Positions 1 through 7,644 of a stretch of DNA of 17,880 nt are shown here, one piece after another. Where the stretch lies: assembly GCA_005888955.1 (NCBI GenBank), contig VBCS01000133.1, positions 1 to 17,880 on the forward strand. The letters run 5' to 3'. The notes beneath the pieces are model-generated. The model was not told the DNA's origin and did not search any database. It saw only the letters and a program-made list of their open reading frames with translations. This DNA comes from Betaproteobacteria bacterium (GTDB taxonomy: Bacteria > Pseudomonadota > Gammaproteobacteria > Burkholderiales > Casimicrobiaceae). The position numbers and the translations under genes are program-made. Positions within the stretch are counted from its first letter, which is position 1; each line of letters starts with the position of its first letter.

Positions 1-771
1 AAAACCGGTTGCCAGGCCGAGCGCCAGCACAGCATCGGTGAGCGCGGCCGTCGAGAGCCAGCCGGCGCGATGGCCGACGACGGGAAAATTGAGCACTGCG
101 ACGAGCGCAAGGCTGAGGAGCGCCGCGCCCGTCCAATCGAAACGCTGCCGCGGCCCGGTGCTCCGGACGTCGGACAGCCACCGCCACCCGAGCGGCAGCG
201 CGGCCACGCAGAAAGGCACGGAGAGGAGGAAGATGGCGCGCCAGCCGAACGCCTCCATCAGCAAGCCGCCGGCCGCCGGACCGACGGCCGGCGCCAGCAC
301 CACGCCGAAGCCGAACAGCCCCATGGCGCGGCCTCGTTCCTCGAGTGGAAAGACTTCGAACAACGCGATCATCGACAGCGGCTGCATCACGCCGGCTGTG
401 GCCCCCTGCAGCACGCGCGCGGCGATCAGCGACTCGGTGTTCCAGCTCGCAGCGCCCAAGAGCGACGCCGCTAAGAACAAGACCATCGTCGCAACAAACG
501 TGCGGCGCTGACCGAAGGTGTCGACCAGCCACGCGGTGGCGAGCATCGACGTGGTCGTCGCGGCGAGGAAGCCGGTGGCGACCCATTGCAACGAGTCGTG
601 GCCGATGTTGAATTCGCGGATCAGCGCCGGAAACGCGACGTTGACGATGGTCGCCGCGAGGATGGTGGAAACCGTGCCGACCATCGTTGTAGCGACCACC
701 CATGGGCGGCGGCGCATCGCGGAGGGCGTGGCGGAGTCGTGTGGCGCGCCCGGCATCGGAGCCTCATCCAT
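1..771 (-). CDS. MFS drug efflux transporter, DHA2 (EmrB/QacA) family, 3' end outside window
   Basis: Reading the minus strand from ATG at 771 gives 257 codons without a stop up to the window edge, so the C-terminal half is missing. The protein is a string of hydrophobic segments with hallmarks of 14-TM DHA2 exporters: an early segment ending in TIVNVAFPAL, a motif-A-like loop with DTFGQRRTF, the stretch RVLQGATAGVMQP, and an antiporter motif C around GVVLAPAVGPAAGG, followed by GWRAIFLLSVP. Family members sit in the inner membrane and expel drugs or other small hydrophobic compounds in exchange for protons; the substrate cannot be read from sequence. A second in-frame ATG lies at 756, and neither start has a convincing Shine-Dalgarno sequence. 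The gene begins 16 bp after the holA stop on the same strand, so it may be co-transcribed with leuS-lptE-holA, although it is not part of that conserved cluster. Confidence 0.88.
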   Translation of the reverse strand, partial: MDEAPMPGAPHDSATPSAMRRRPWVVATTMVGTVSTILAATIVNVAFPALIREFNIGHDSLQWVATGFLAATTTSMLATAWLVDTFGQRRTFVATMVLFLAASLLGAASWNTESLIAARVLQGATAGVMQPLSMIALFEVFPLEERGRAMGLFGFGVVLAPAVGPAAGGLLMEAFGWRAIFLLSVPFCVAALPLGWRWLSDVRSTGPRQRFDWTGAALLSLALVAVLNFPVVGHRAGWLSTAALTDAVLALGLATGF

Positions 772-787
772 CCGCCGCGGCGAAGCG

Positions 788-1819
788 TTAGGAGAGGACG
801 GCTTCGATCGGCAGCGGCCGCCCGGCGAGCGCGAGCGCAAGGTCCGCGAGGTCATCCCAGACCCTGCCGCGGCCAATACCCTTGGCCAGCGCGTCGAGCC
901 GGGCCAAGCGCAGCAGCAGGCCCGGGATCGCCGCTGCATCGATGCGCCGCGCCGCGCGCTCCAACCCCGCCTGGCGCTTGCCCCACACGCCGACGGCGCG
1001 GACTGCGGCGCCGGTTGAGGCTCCCCCGGCCACGGCCTCGAGGACGCCAGAGAGAGCGCGCAGGTCCTCGCCCAGTTGCCACACGATAAGCGGCACGCCT
1101 TCGCCCTCGGCCTCGAGCGCGGCGAGGATGCGCAAGGCACGCGGCGGGTCGCCGGCGAGCCACGCTTCCGAAAGCTGGAACACGTCGAAGCGCGCGACGT
1201 CGGCCACCGCACGCTCCACCGCCTCGTGATCGAGCTCGCCTTCGGGCAAGAGAAGGCCGAGCTTTTCGACCTCCTGGCGAGCGGCGAGCAGATTGCCTTC
1301 GGTCGCCTCCGCGAGAAGCTGCAACGTGTCGGCACGGACACGCTGATTCTGTCGCGCCAGGCGGGCGGCGAGCCACTGCGGCAATTCGCGGCGCTCGAGC
1401 GGCTGCACCGCGACGGTCACGCCGGAGCGTTCGAGCGCGGCAAACCAGGCGCCGCCCTGCGCCGCGCGGTCCAATCGCGGCAGTGTGATCAGCGTCAACA
1501 GGTCGGGATGAGGATGCGCCGCGCAGTCCTCGAGCGCACGCGCACCCTCGACGCCGGGCTTTCCCGATGGTATGGCGAGATCGACGAGCTTGCGCGCCCC
1601 GAACAGGCCGAGATTGCGATTCGCGGCGGCGAACGCGTCCCACTTGAATCCAGGCTCGGCGACGAGAACTTCACGCTCGTCAAAACCGGCGGCGCGCGCG
1701 GCGGCGCGGATCTCGTCGCCGGCCTCGATTGCGAGCAAGGGCTCGTCACCGTGGATGACGTAGAGCGAAGCAAGGCCCTTGGCGAGATGCGATGCGAGCT
1801 GAGCCGGACGGATCTGCAT
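788..1819 (-). CDS. holA: DNA polymerase III subunit delta
   Basis: The product is 343 residues, the usual length for HolA. HolA opens the beta sliding clamp as part of the clamp-loader complex. The N-terminus (residues 1-60) has the typical pattern: a QL..HL..GL start, then LYVIHGDEPLLAIEAGDEIRAAARAAGF, followed by AFAAANRNLGLFGARKLVDL, and later LLTLITLPRLDRAAQ and WLAARLARQNQRV. The C-terminal part is helical (FQLSEAWLAGDPPRALRILAALEAEGEGVPLIVWQL), as in the clamp-loader collar domain. It lies 18 bp downstream of lptE on the same strand; leuS-lptE-holA is a conserved order in beta- and gammaproteobacteria, which supports both this assignment and that of lptE. No lesion was seen. Confidence 0.95.
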   Translation of the reverse strand: MQIRPAQLASHLAKGLASLYVIHGDEPLLAIEAGDEIRAAARAAGFDEREVLVAEPGFKWDAFAAANRNLGLFGARKLVDLAIPSGKPGVEGARALEDCAAHPHPDLLTLITLPRLDRAAQGGAWFAALERSGVTVAVQPLERRELPQWLAARLARQNQRVRADTLQLLAEATEGNLLAARQEVEKLGLLLPEGELDHEAVERAVADVARFDVFQLSEAWLAGDPPRALRILAALEAEGEGVPLIVWQLGEDLRALSGVLEAVAGGASTGAAVRAVGVWGKRQAGLERAARRIDAAAIPGLLLRLARLDALAKGIGRGRVWDDLADLALALAGRPLPIEAVLS

Positions 1820-1837
1820 CGGAAAGAATCGGAGACC

Positions 1838-2476
1838 CTACGCGGGCTTCTTGGCCTGCTGCAAGCGGCGCACGATCTGCGCCACTGCATCGTCCTGCAT
1901 CTCGCGCCACAGCCTCTGCTCCTGCGCTTCCCTGGCCAGCGCCTCGGTGTCGTTGTAGGTGTAGCTCCGGCGCACGAGCACCTCGGAGGTCGGCAGCCAG
2001 TCGTTGCCAGCGGAATCGCGCACGCGGAACAGCACGCGCTTGGTCAGCAGGAACTCGCGGACCTTTCCGCCGCCCGACAGCGACAGGATCTGCTTGTTGT
2101 TCTCGACGCTGGTGATGTCGAGAATCACCTGCGCCGTCTCCGGCGAGGGAACGAGCTGTGCCGTGCCGATGCCTTCCAGCGAGCGCTTGAGGTCCGTCGT
2201 AAGCGGTTGCGCGGCGGGTGAGTTGAGAAACAGCGTGTCGAATGTGTAGTGCGCTTCGCCGCGCAAGTGAAAGCCGCAAGCGACGAGTGCGCCCGAGAGG
2301 ACAAGCCCGACGCCTAGTCGGGCGACGGCCGATCGGAGAGCGCACTCGTCGTCCCCGCGAAAGCGGGAACCCAGTGTCTTTATCGCGCAAGTCACTGGAT
2401 TCCCGCTGGCGCGGGAATGACGGCAGAACCGCTTGCGCGGGAATGACGTCAGCGAGCGCGCGCTAAACAACCACAT
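1838..2476 (-). CDS. lptE: LPS-assembly lipoprotein LptE, N-terminus altered by a repeat
   Basis: The mature part matches LptE (RlpB): lipobox LVAC followed by GFHLRG, then YTFDTLFLNSP, a central ILSLSGGGKVREFLLTKRVLFRV and the C-terminal SYTYNDTEALAREAQEQRLWREMQDDAVAQIVRRL. LptE plugs LptD in the outer membrane and is needed for LPS export. The start is uncertain. No ATG, GTG, TTG or CTG lies in frame between the palindromic repeat (about 2348-2450) and the lipobox. The chosen ATG at 2476 overlaps the leuS stop by 14 bases and has GGAAGG at 2484-2489 seven bases upstream, but puts 66 residues before the lipid-carrying Cys67, against roughly 20 in normal LptE. A GTG at 2395, inside the repeat, would leave 39 residues. 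Either way part of the leader is repeat-encoded (FPRKR, HSRASGNP, GSRFRGDDE). Confidence 0.85.
   Translation of the reverse strand: MWLFSARSLTSFPRKRFCRHSRASGNPVTCAIKTLGSRFRGDDECALRSAVARLGVGLVLSGALVACGFHLRGEAHYTFDTLFLNSPAAQPLTTDLKRSLEGIGTAQLVPSPETAQVILDITSVENNKQILSLSGGGKVREFLLTKRVLFRVRDSAGNDWLPTSEVLVRRSYTYNDTEALAREAQEQRLWREMQDDAVAQIVRRLQQAKKPA
2348..2450. repeat. dRS3-like palindromic repeat inside the lptE 5' end
   Basis: The segment 2399-2418 reads ATTCCCGCTGGCGCGGGAAT, a perfect inverted repeat with 8-bp arms that fits the ATTCCC(N8)GGGAAT pattern of the neisserial dRS3 element. It is part of a larger palindrome: CCCCGCGAAAGCGGG at 2353-2367, CCAGTG at 2371-2376, CACTGG at 2393-2398, then the 2399-2418 hairpin and GACG. 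A further partial unit, GCGGGAATGACG, lies at 2437-2448. Repeats of this type are scattered through many proteobacterial genomes, usually between genes. Here the element lies in frame, without stop codons, in the leader-peptide region of lptE. Confidence 0.8.
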
Positions 2477-5090
2477 TGACCAGCCTTCCGGGAACGATGA
2501 CAATCCGGCGCGGCGCCGCGCCATTGGCGTGCTTCTGCACTTCAGGACTTGCAACCGCCGCCTTCTCGATCGCCGCCGAGTCCGCCGTGGCCGCCACGCG
2601 CAGCTTGCCGCGCAGTTTTCCATTGACCTGCAGCACCAGCTCGACTTCCTCCTGTGCGAGCGCGGCGGTGTCGACCTTGGGCCACGGCGCGTCGAGGATG
2701 TCGCCGTATTGCGCCGCGTAGCCCAGCTGCTCCCACAGCGCGTGCGCGATGTGCGGCACGACGGGATTCAACACGCGCAGCAGCAGCGAGAGCCCTTCAC
2801 GCGCGAGCTCGATACCGGCCGGTGTGGCGTCCGGGGCCACGCCCTCGAGTGCATTGAGCATTTTCATTCCGGCCGAGACGACGGTGTTGTACTTGACGCG
2901 ACGGTAATCGTCGTCGGCCTGCTTCAAATGGACATGCACCTCGCGCCGGATCGCGCGCAACGCGGGCGGGGCGTTCACCCAGTCCATCGCGACCGGGGCG
3001 CGCGCGAGCGCTTCGGCGCGATCCTGCGCGTACGCCCAGAGCCGCTTCAGGAATCGATACGCGCCCTCGACGGCGTCGTCAGACCACAGCGCAGAATCCT
3101 CCGGCGGGCCGGCAAACATGACAAACAGGCGCGCCGTGTCGGCACCGTATTTCGCGATTAGCTCGTGAGGATCGACACCGTTCTTCTTGCTCTTCGACAT
3201 CGTCCCCGTCCCACCGTATTCGACGCTCTGGCCGTCGCTCTTCAGCGTCCCCCCGATGATGCGGCCCTCGGCGTCGCGCAGCGGCTCGACGTCATCGGGC
3301 GGGAAATAATCGATACCGCCCTTCTCGCCGCGTCGGAAGTAGCTGTGATTGAGCAGCATGCCCTGCGTCATGAGGCGCAGGAACGGCTCGTCGAATCCTA
3401 CGAGCCCCATATCGCGCATGACCTTGGTCCAGAAGCGCGCATAGAGCAGGTGCAGGATCGCGTGCTCGATGCCGCCGATGTACTGGTCCATCGGGTTCCA
3501 GTACTCGTTGCGCGCATCGACGATCGTCGGCGCCCCGGGGCAGGCGTAGCGCATGTAGTACCACGACGAATCGACGAAGGTGTCCATGGTGTCGGTTTCG
3601 CGCTTCGCCGCCCCGCCGCAGCGCGGACAGGTCGTGGCGACGAAATCCGCGCGCTTGACCAGCGGATTTCCCGTCCCGTCGGGTATGCAGTCCTCCGGCA
3701 GGACGACCGGCAGATCGGCTTCCGGCACAGGCACGTCGCCGCAGGCCGGGCAGTGGATGATCGGAATGGGCGTGCCCCAGTAGCGCTGGCGCGAGATGCC
3801 CCAATCGCGCAGGCGATACGTGGTCCGCTTCTCGCCGAGGCCCATCGCCTCGAGGTCGGCGGCGATCGCGTCGACTGCGCTCTGATAAGCCATCCCGTCA
3901 TACTTGCCCGAATGGACGCAAGTACCGCGCGTCTTGTCCTCGTACCACGGTTGCCAGGCATCGGCGGAGAACGTCTCGCCGTCGATGGCGATGACCTGCT
4001 TGATCGGCAACCCGTACTTTTTTGCGAACGCGAAGTCGCGCTCGTCGTGGCCGGGAACGCCCATCACCGCGCCTTCGCCGTAGGCCATGAGCACATAATT
4101 GCCGACCCAGATCTCGATCTCCTCGCCAGTGAGCGGATGCCTGACATGGAGTCCGGTCGGCATTCCCTTCTTTTCCATCGTCGCGAGCTCGGCCTCGATG
4201 ACCGTGCCGCGCTTGCATTCTTCGACGAAGACGGCGAGCCGCGGATTCGAACGCGCCGCATGCGCGGCGAGCGCGTGCTCCGCCGCGACCGCGCAAAAGG
4301 TGACGCCCATGATCGTGTCGGCGCGGGTGGTGAAAACCCACAGCTTTCCGCGGCCGATAAGACTGACCGCTGCGTCCCGGATGTCGTGCGGGAAAGCGAA
4401 ACGCAGGCCTTCGCTGCGTCCGATCCAGTTCGCCTGCATCGCGCGCACGCGCTCGGGCCATCCGGTCATCTTGTCCAGGTTCTCGAGGAGCTCGTCGGCG
4501 TAATGCGTGATCCGCAGGTAATACATCGGGATCTCGCGCTTCTCGACGGGCGCGCCGGAGCGCCAGCCCTTGCCGTCGATGACCTGCTCGTTGGCGAGGA
4601 CTGTGCGGTCGACCGGGTCCCAGTTGACGATGCCGGCCTTCTTGTAGGCGATGCCGCGCTCGAGCATCTTGAGAAACAGCCACTGGTTCCACCGGTAATA
4701 CTCGGGCTTGCAGGTCGCGAGCTCGCGCGACCAGTCGATCGCGAGCCCCACGGCCTGCATCTGTTTTTTCATGTAGGCGATGTTGTCGTAGGTCCACTGC
4801 GCCGGCGCAACGCCGGCTTTCATCGCCGCGTTTTCCGCCGGCAGCCCGAACGCGTCCCAGCCCATCGGCATCAACGTGTTGTACCCCTTCATGCGCAGGT
4901 AGCGGTACATCATGTCGTTGATGGTGTAGTTGCGCACATGCCCCATGTGCAGCACGCCCGAAGGGTACGGAAGCATCGACACGCAATAGAACTTCGGCTT
5001 GCTGGCACTCTCACGGGCGCGAAAGCCCTGCACCGAAGTCCAGTGCGCCTGCGCAGAAGCTTCGATATCGGCGGGGCGATACGGCTGCAT
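2463..5090 (-). CDS. leuS: Leucyl-tRNA synthetase
   Basis: The product is 875 residues, a normal bacterial LeuRS length. It charges tRNA-Leu with leucine in the cytoplasm. Visible motifs are the class I HIGH-type signature HMGH (residues 48-51, in LPYPSGVLHMGHVRN), the CP1 editing domain with the threonine-rich stretch around FTTRADTIMGVTF, a Cys-containing insert with CPAC and CPRC pairs, the catalytic-domain stretch DTMDTFVDSSWYYMRY, and the KMSKS-type loop MSKSK at 631-635. The C-terminus VNGKLRGKL...IVIVPGRLVNVVV is typical. I chose ATG at 5090 (MQPYRPADIE). An upstream in-frame TTG at 5120 overlaps the candidate -10 box at 5120-5125, so it would not lie on the transcript. No clear Shine-Dalgarno sequence precedes the ATG. 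It leads the leuS-lptE-holA cluster. Confidence 0.98.
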   Translation of the reverse strand: MQPYRPADIEASAQAHWTSVQGFRARESASKPKFYCVSMLPYPSGVLHMGHVRNYTINDMMYRYLRMKGYNTLMPMGWDAFGLPAENAAMKAGVAPAQWTYDNIAYMKKQMQAVGLAIDWSRELATCKPEYYRWNQWLFLKMLERGIAYKKAGIVNWDPVDRTVLANEQVIDGKGWRSGAPVEKREIPMYYLRITHYADELLENLDKMTGWPERVRAMQANWIGRSEGLRFAFPHDIRDAAVSLIGRGKLWVFTTRADTIMGVTFCAVAAEHALAAHAARSNPRLAVFVEECKRGTVIEAELATMEKKGMPTGLHVRHPLTGEEIEIWVGNYVLMAYGEGAVMGVPGHDERDFAFAKKYGLPIKQVIAIDGETFSADAWQPWYEDKTRGTCVHSGKYDGMAYQSAVDAIAADLEAMGLGEKRTTYRLRDWGISRQRYWGTPIPIIHCPACGDVPVPEADLPVVLPEDCIPDGTGNPLVKRADFVATTCPRCGGAAKRETDTMDTFVDSSWYYMRYACPGAPTIVDARNEYWNPMDQYIGGIEHAILHLLYARFWTKVMRDMGLVGFDEPFLRLMTQGMLLNHSYFRRGEKGGIDYFPPDDVEPLRDAEGRIIGGTLKSDGQSVEYGGTGTMSKSKKNGVDPHELIAKYGADTARLFVMFAGPPEDSALWSDDAVEGAYRFLKRLWAYAQDRAEALARAPVAMDWVNAPPALRAIRREVHVHLKQADDDYRRVKYNTVVSAGMKMLNALEGVAPDATPAGIELAREGLSLLLRVLNPVVPHIAHALWEQLGYAAQYGDILDAPWPKVDTAALAQEEVELVLQVNGKLRGKLRVAATADSAAIEKAAVASPEVQKHANGAAPRRIVIVPGRLVNVVV

Positions 5091-5119
5091 GAGCTGTGGT
5101 GTCGAGCGTGAAGCGAACA

Positions 5120-5125
5120 ATTATA
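5120..5125 (-). promoter_or_regulatory. Candidate -10 box of the leuS promoter
   Basis: On the minus strand the hexamer is a perfect TATAAT, preceded by CCGG, 29 bases upstream of the leuS ATG. No good -35 hexamer lies 16-18 bp upstream, where the sequence is G/C-rich. Transcription from here would start near 5112 and give a short leader of about 20 bases. The assignment rests only on sequence match and position. Confidence 0.5.
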
Positions 5126-5273
5126 CCGGGAGGATGATTCGCGGCCCCGGCACTGTTAGCGAGCATCAGGGCGCGACGAGCGCGACAACGGCAAGGACCG
5201 CGAACAGAGTCGCGGCGATGAAGCGCACCGCGCACAGGGGGCGACGACGACGATCGAGACGAGGAGGGCTTCC

Positions 5274-5402
5274 ATGGATCGCGAAATGCATCGACGTGCC
5301 GGCCCCGCCGTTGCCGGCTCGATACAGACCTTCCGTCGGGTCGGAATCGACGTTGCGCGCCCGGAGCGACCTGGCAGCCCGCGAAGCCGGGCGCCGGACT
5401 GA
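5274..5402 (+). CDS. Possible 42-residue small protein, unrecognised
   Basis: The ATG at 5274 has a strong Shine-Dalgarno sequence, GAGGAGG, six bases upstream, which is rarer than chance ORFs of this length. The predicted peptide is basic and arginine-rich (MDREMHRRAGPAVAG..., TFRRVG, PRSRAPD), with no hydrophobic segment and no domain I recognise. Its stop codon TGA overlaps the extended -10 candidate for dsbD, so translation would run into that promoter. It could be a leader peptide or a chance ORF in GC-rich DNA. Confidence 0.15.
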   Translation: MDREMHRRAGPAVAGSIQTFRRVGIDVARPERPGSPRSRAPD

Positions 5403-5408
5403 TAGAAT
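5400..5408 (+). promoter_or_regulatory. Candidate extended -10 promoter of dsbD
   Basis: TGATAGAAT fits an extended -10 element (TGn followed by TAGAAT, five of six matches to TATAAT). Extended -10 promoters can work without a good -35, and none is visible here. The start point would be near 5415, giving a leader of about 70 bases before the dsbD ATG at 5485. Confidence 0.4.
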
Positions 5409-5484
5409 TCTAGCGCACCCGGGAACCTCTTCTCGGCACCGCGACCCAAAGGTCGCACTCAGCGCTTCGTCCGCGCATCCATCC

Positions 5485-7617
5485 ATGCTCGATTCATTGC
5501 GTTGCCTCGTTCGAGTCGTCGCTGCCGTGGCCGTGACCGCCACGGCTGTCGCGGCGCCCGTGCGCACCGCGCACGTCGAGGCGGAGCTCGTTTCGTCTGC
5601 GACGGCGTTGACGCCGGATAAGCCGCTGACGGTGGCGCTGCGGCTCAAGATGGACAAGGGCTGGCATACCTACTGGCAGAACCCGGGCGAGTCGGGATTG
5701 CCGACGAAGCTTGCGTGGCAACTTCCCGCGGGGATGACGGCGGGCTCGATCCAGTGGCCGCCTCCCCGCACCCTTCCGGTGGGACCGCTGATCAACTATG
5801 GATACGAAGGCGAAGTTTTTCTGCTGAGCGACATCGCCGCGACGAGCGCGTTGCCAAGCGCGGGGCCGGCAACGCTCCGGGCGCGGGCGGACTGGCTTGT
5901 CTGCAAGGAGATATGCATTCCGGAGGGCGCCGATCTCGCGCTGACGCTACCGGTGTCGCCGCAATCGTCGCCGGACCCGCAGTGGGGCGAGGCCATTGCC
6001 CGCGCGCGTGCGTTGCTGCCGCGCCCGCTCGCTGGATGGACCGTCGCTGCGATCGGGCAGGGTCCCCAAGTCGAACTTGCGCTGACCCCGGACGCGGAAC
6101 GCGGCGATCCGGGTGAGATCCGGTTCTTCCCGTTTGCCGAAGGTAAGATCGAGCCGAGCGCGCCGCAGACGCTCGCCCGCGACGGCTCGATGTTGAAACT
6201 GATCCTGCCGGTAGCGAGCCAGCGCGTGGGCGAGTTCGCGCGCGTGGCCGGCGTGCTCACCGCGAGCAAAGGCTTCGGCGCGCAGGCGGCCGCGAGCATC
6301 GATGTGCCTCTCGCGGGCAGCGTCGTCGCGGGTCCGGCGGTACCCGGTGCCGCTGCGGCGCTGCCCGCGCAGTACGCAGGCAACGACGGCAACGTCGACA
6401 TCTCGCTCGGCATCGCGCTCGCCTTCGCGCTTGTCGGCGGGCTGTTGCTCAACCTGATGCCCTGCGTGTTCCCGGTGCTCTCGCTCAAGGTGCTCAGGTT
6501 TGCGGCGCACGGCTTCGATCGCAGCGCGATGCGCGTGCATGGCTTGGCATTCGCGGCCGGTGTGATCGGCTCGTTCTGGCTGCTGGCCGGCTTGCTCCTC
6601 GCGCTGCGCGCCGCGGGAGGAGAGCTCGGCTGGGGCTTCCAGCTGCAATCGCCGGCAGTGATCGTGAGCCTGGCCGCTCTGTTCTTCGTGCTGGCGCTCA
6701 ATCTTTCCGGCGTGTTCGAGATCGGTCAGTTCCTGCCGTCCTCGGTCTCGACGTGGAACGCGCGCAACGCCTACGTCAACGATGTGCTTTCGGGCGTGCT
6801 TGCGGTCGTGGTTGCATCGCCGTGCTCGGCTCCCTTCATGGGCGCGGCGATCGGCTACGCGCTGGCGCAAAGCGCCTCTTTCACCGTCGTCGTGTTCACG
6901 GCGCTCGGGTTCGGCATGGCGCTGCCGTACCTGCTGCTCGCATTTTTACCGGGATGGCGGAAGAAGCTCCCGTCGCCGGGGCCGTGGATGCTGCGCTTGA
7001 AGCAGCTCCTCGCTTTTCCACTTTACGCGACGGTGATCTGGCTGGCATGGGTGCTCGGCGCGCAGCTCGACAACGACGCCGTGGCACGGCTGGCGCTGAT
7101 GCTGTTGCTGATCGCTCTTTCGCTCTGGGCCTGGCAGACGATGCGCAGCGGCGGCGCGCGGGCGTGGGGATCCGTCGCGCTCGTCGGTTTCGTCGCTGCG
7201 ATCGTTGCCGGCGCGCCCGTTGTCGGCGCGGCGGTTGCGGGAAACGAACCGGCGGTAAAGCCGCTCGCCGCGGACAAGGGCCCGTGGCAGGACTATGCAC
7301 CGGAGCGCGTCCGGCAGTTGACCGACGCAGGCCGCGCCGTGTTCGTCGATTTCACGGCCGCCTGGTGCGTGACCTGTCAGGTCAACAAGCGTCTCGTCCT
7401 CAATACCGAAGCGGTGCAGCAGGCTTTCGCGCAAAACAATGTCGCGCTGCTGCGCGCCGATTGGACACGCCGCGACGCGATAATCGGGCGCGCGCTGGCC
7501 GCGCTGGGTCGCAGCGGGGTCCCGGTCTACGTGCTCTACCGGCCGGGCCGAGAACCGCTGGTCCTGCCCGAGGTCTTACAAAAGCGTACGATAATCGACG
7601 CCCTGGAGAAACCCTAA
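5485..7617 (+). CDS. dsbD: Thiol:disulfide interchange protein, DsbD/ScsB type
   Basis: The product is 710 residues and has three parts. Residues 1-24 look like a signal peptide (VRVVAAVAVTATAVAA). The periplasmic N-terminal domain contains GWHTYWQNPGESGLPT and the Cys pair C140-KEI-C144, a form more like ScsB than E. coli DsbD. The membrane domain (about 310-600) has Cys327 in NLMPCVFPVLSLKVL and Cys447 in ASPCSAPFMG, the two thiols that pass electrons across the membrane. The C-terminal thioredoxin-like domain has DFTAAWCVTCQVNK with C628 and C631. Such proteins carry reducing power from cytoplasmic thioredoxin to periplasmic thiol proteins. The ATG at 5485 is the start that gives a normal signal peptide; no Shine-Dalgarno sequence is obvious. 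The redoxin gene 27 bp downstream is a likely partner or substrate. Confidence 0.92.
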   Translation: MLDSLRCLVRVVAAVAVTATAVAAPVRTAHVEAELVSSATALTPDKPLTVALRLKMDKGWHTYWQNPGESGLPTKLAWQLPAGMTAGSIQWPPPRTLPVGPLINYGYEGEVFLLSDIAATSALPSAGPATLRARADWLVCKEICIPEGADLALTLPVSPQSSPDPQWGEAIARARALLPRPLAGWTVAAIGQGPQVELALTPDAERGDPGEIRFFPFAEGKIEPSAPQTLARDGSMLKLILPVASQRVGEFARVAGVLTASKGFGAQAAASIDVPLAGSVVAGPAVPGAAAALPAQYAGNDGNVDISLGIALAFALVGGLLLNLMPCVFPVLSLKVLRFAAHGFDRSAMRVHGLAFAAGVIGSFWLLAGLLLALRAAGGELGWGFQLQSPAVIVSLAALFFVLALNLSGVFEIGQFLPSSVSTWNARNAYVNDVLSGVLAVVVASPCSAPFMGAAIGYALAQSASFTVVVFTALGFGMALPYLLLAFLPGWRKKLPSPGPWMLRLKQLLAFPLYATVIWLAWVLGAQLDNDAVARLALMLLLIALSLWAWQTMRSGGARAWGSVALVGFVAAIVAGAPVVGAAVAGNEPAVKPLAADKGPWQDYAPERVRQLTDAGRAVFVDFTAAWCVTCQVNKRLVLNTEAVQQAFAQNNVALLRADWTRRDAIIGRALAALGRSGVPVYVLYRPGREPLVLPEVLQKRTIIDALEKP

Positions 7618-7644
7618 CGGAATTGAATCCCTAGAGGAGGTAGC

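Larger units (their letters stand above)
5121..5484. other. Divergent intergenic region between leuS and dsbD
   Basis: This 364-bp stretch separates two divergently transcribed genes and holds no gene I recognise. It contains the leuS -10 candidate at its left end and a dsbD extended -10 candidate at 5400-5408. On the plus strand a 42-codon ORF (5274-5402, MDREMHRRAG...) is preceded by a strong GAGGAGG at 5261-5267. On the minus strand a 41-codon ORF (5291-5166) ends in a hydrophobic run FIAATLFAVLAVVALVAP that could be one membrane segment, but it has no ribosome binding site. Neither small ORF resembles a family I know. Confidence 0.5.

Noticed and set aside
1076..2221. A 381-codon plus-strand ORF opposite holA and lptE
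   Set aside because: It overlaps two recognised genes on the other strand and shows no domain; a codon-bias shadow.
3165..5111. A 648-codon plus-strand ORF opposite leuS
   Set aside because: It is antisense to a well-supported leuS, is rich in Arg/His/Asp and has no recognisable motif; long antisense frames are common in GC-rich genes.
5166..5291. A 41-codon minus-strand ORF with a hydrophobic C-terminus
   Set aside because: It has no ribosome binding site and no recognised family; hydrophobic Ala/Val runs arise easily in this base composition.
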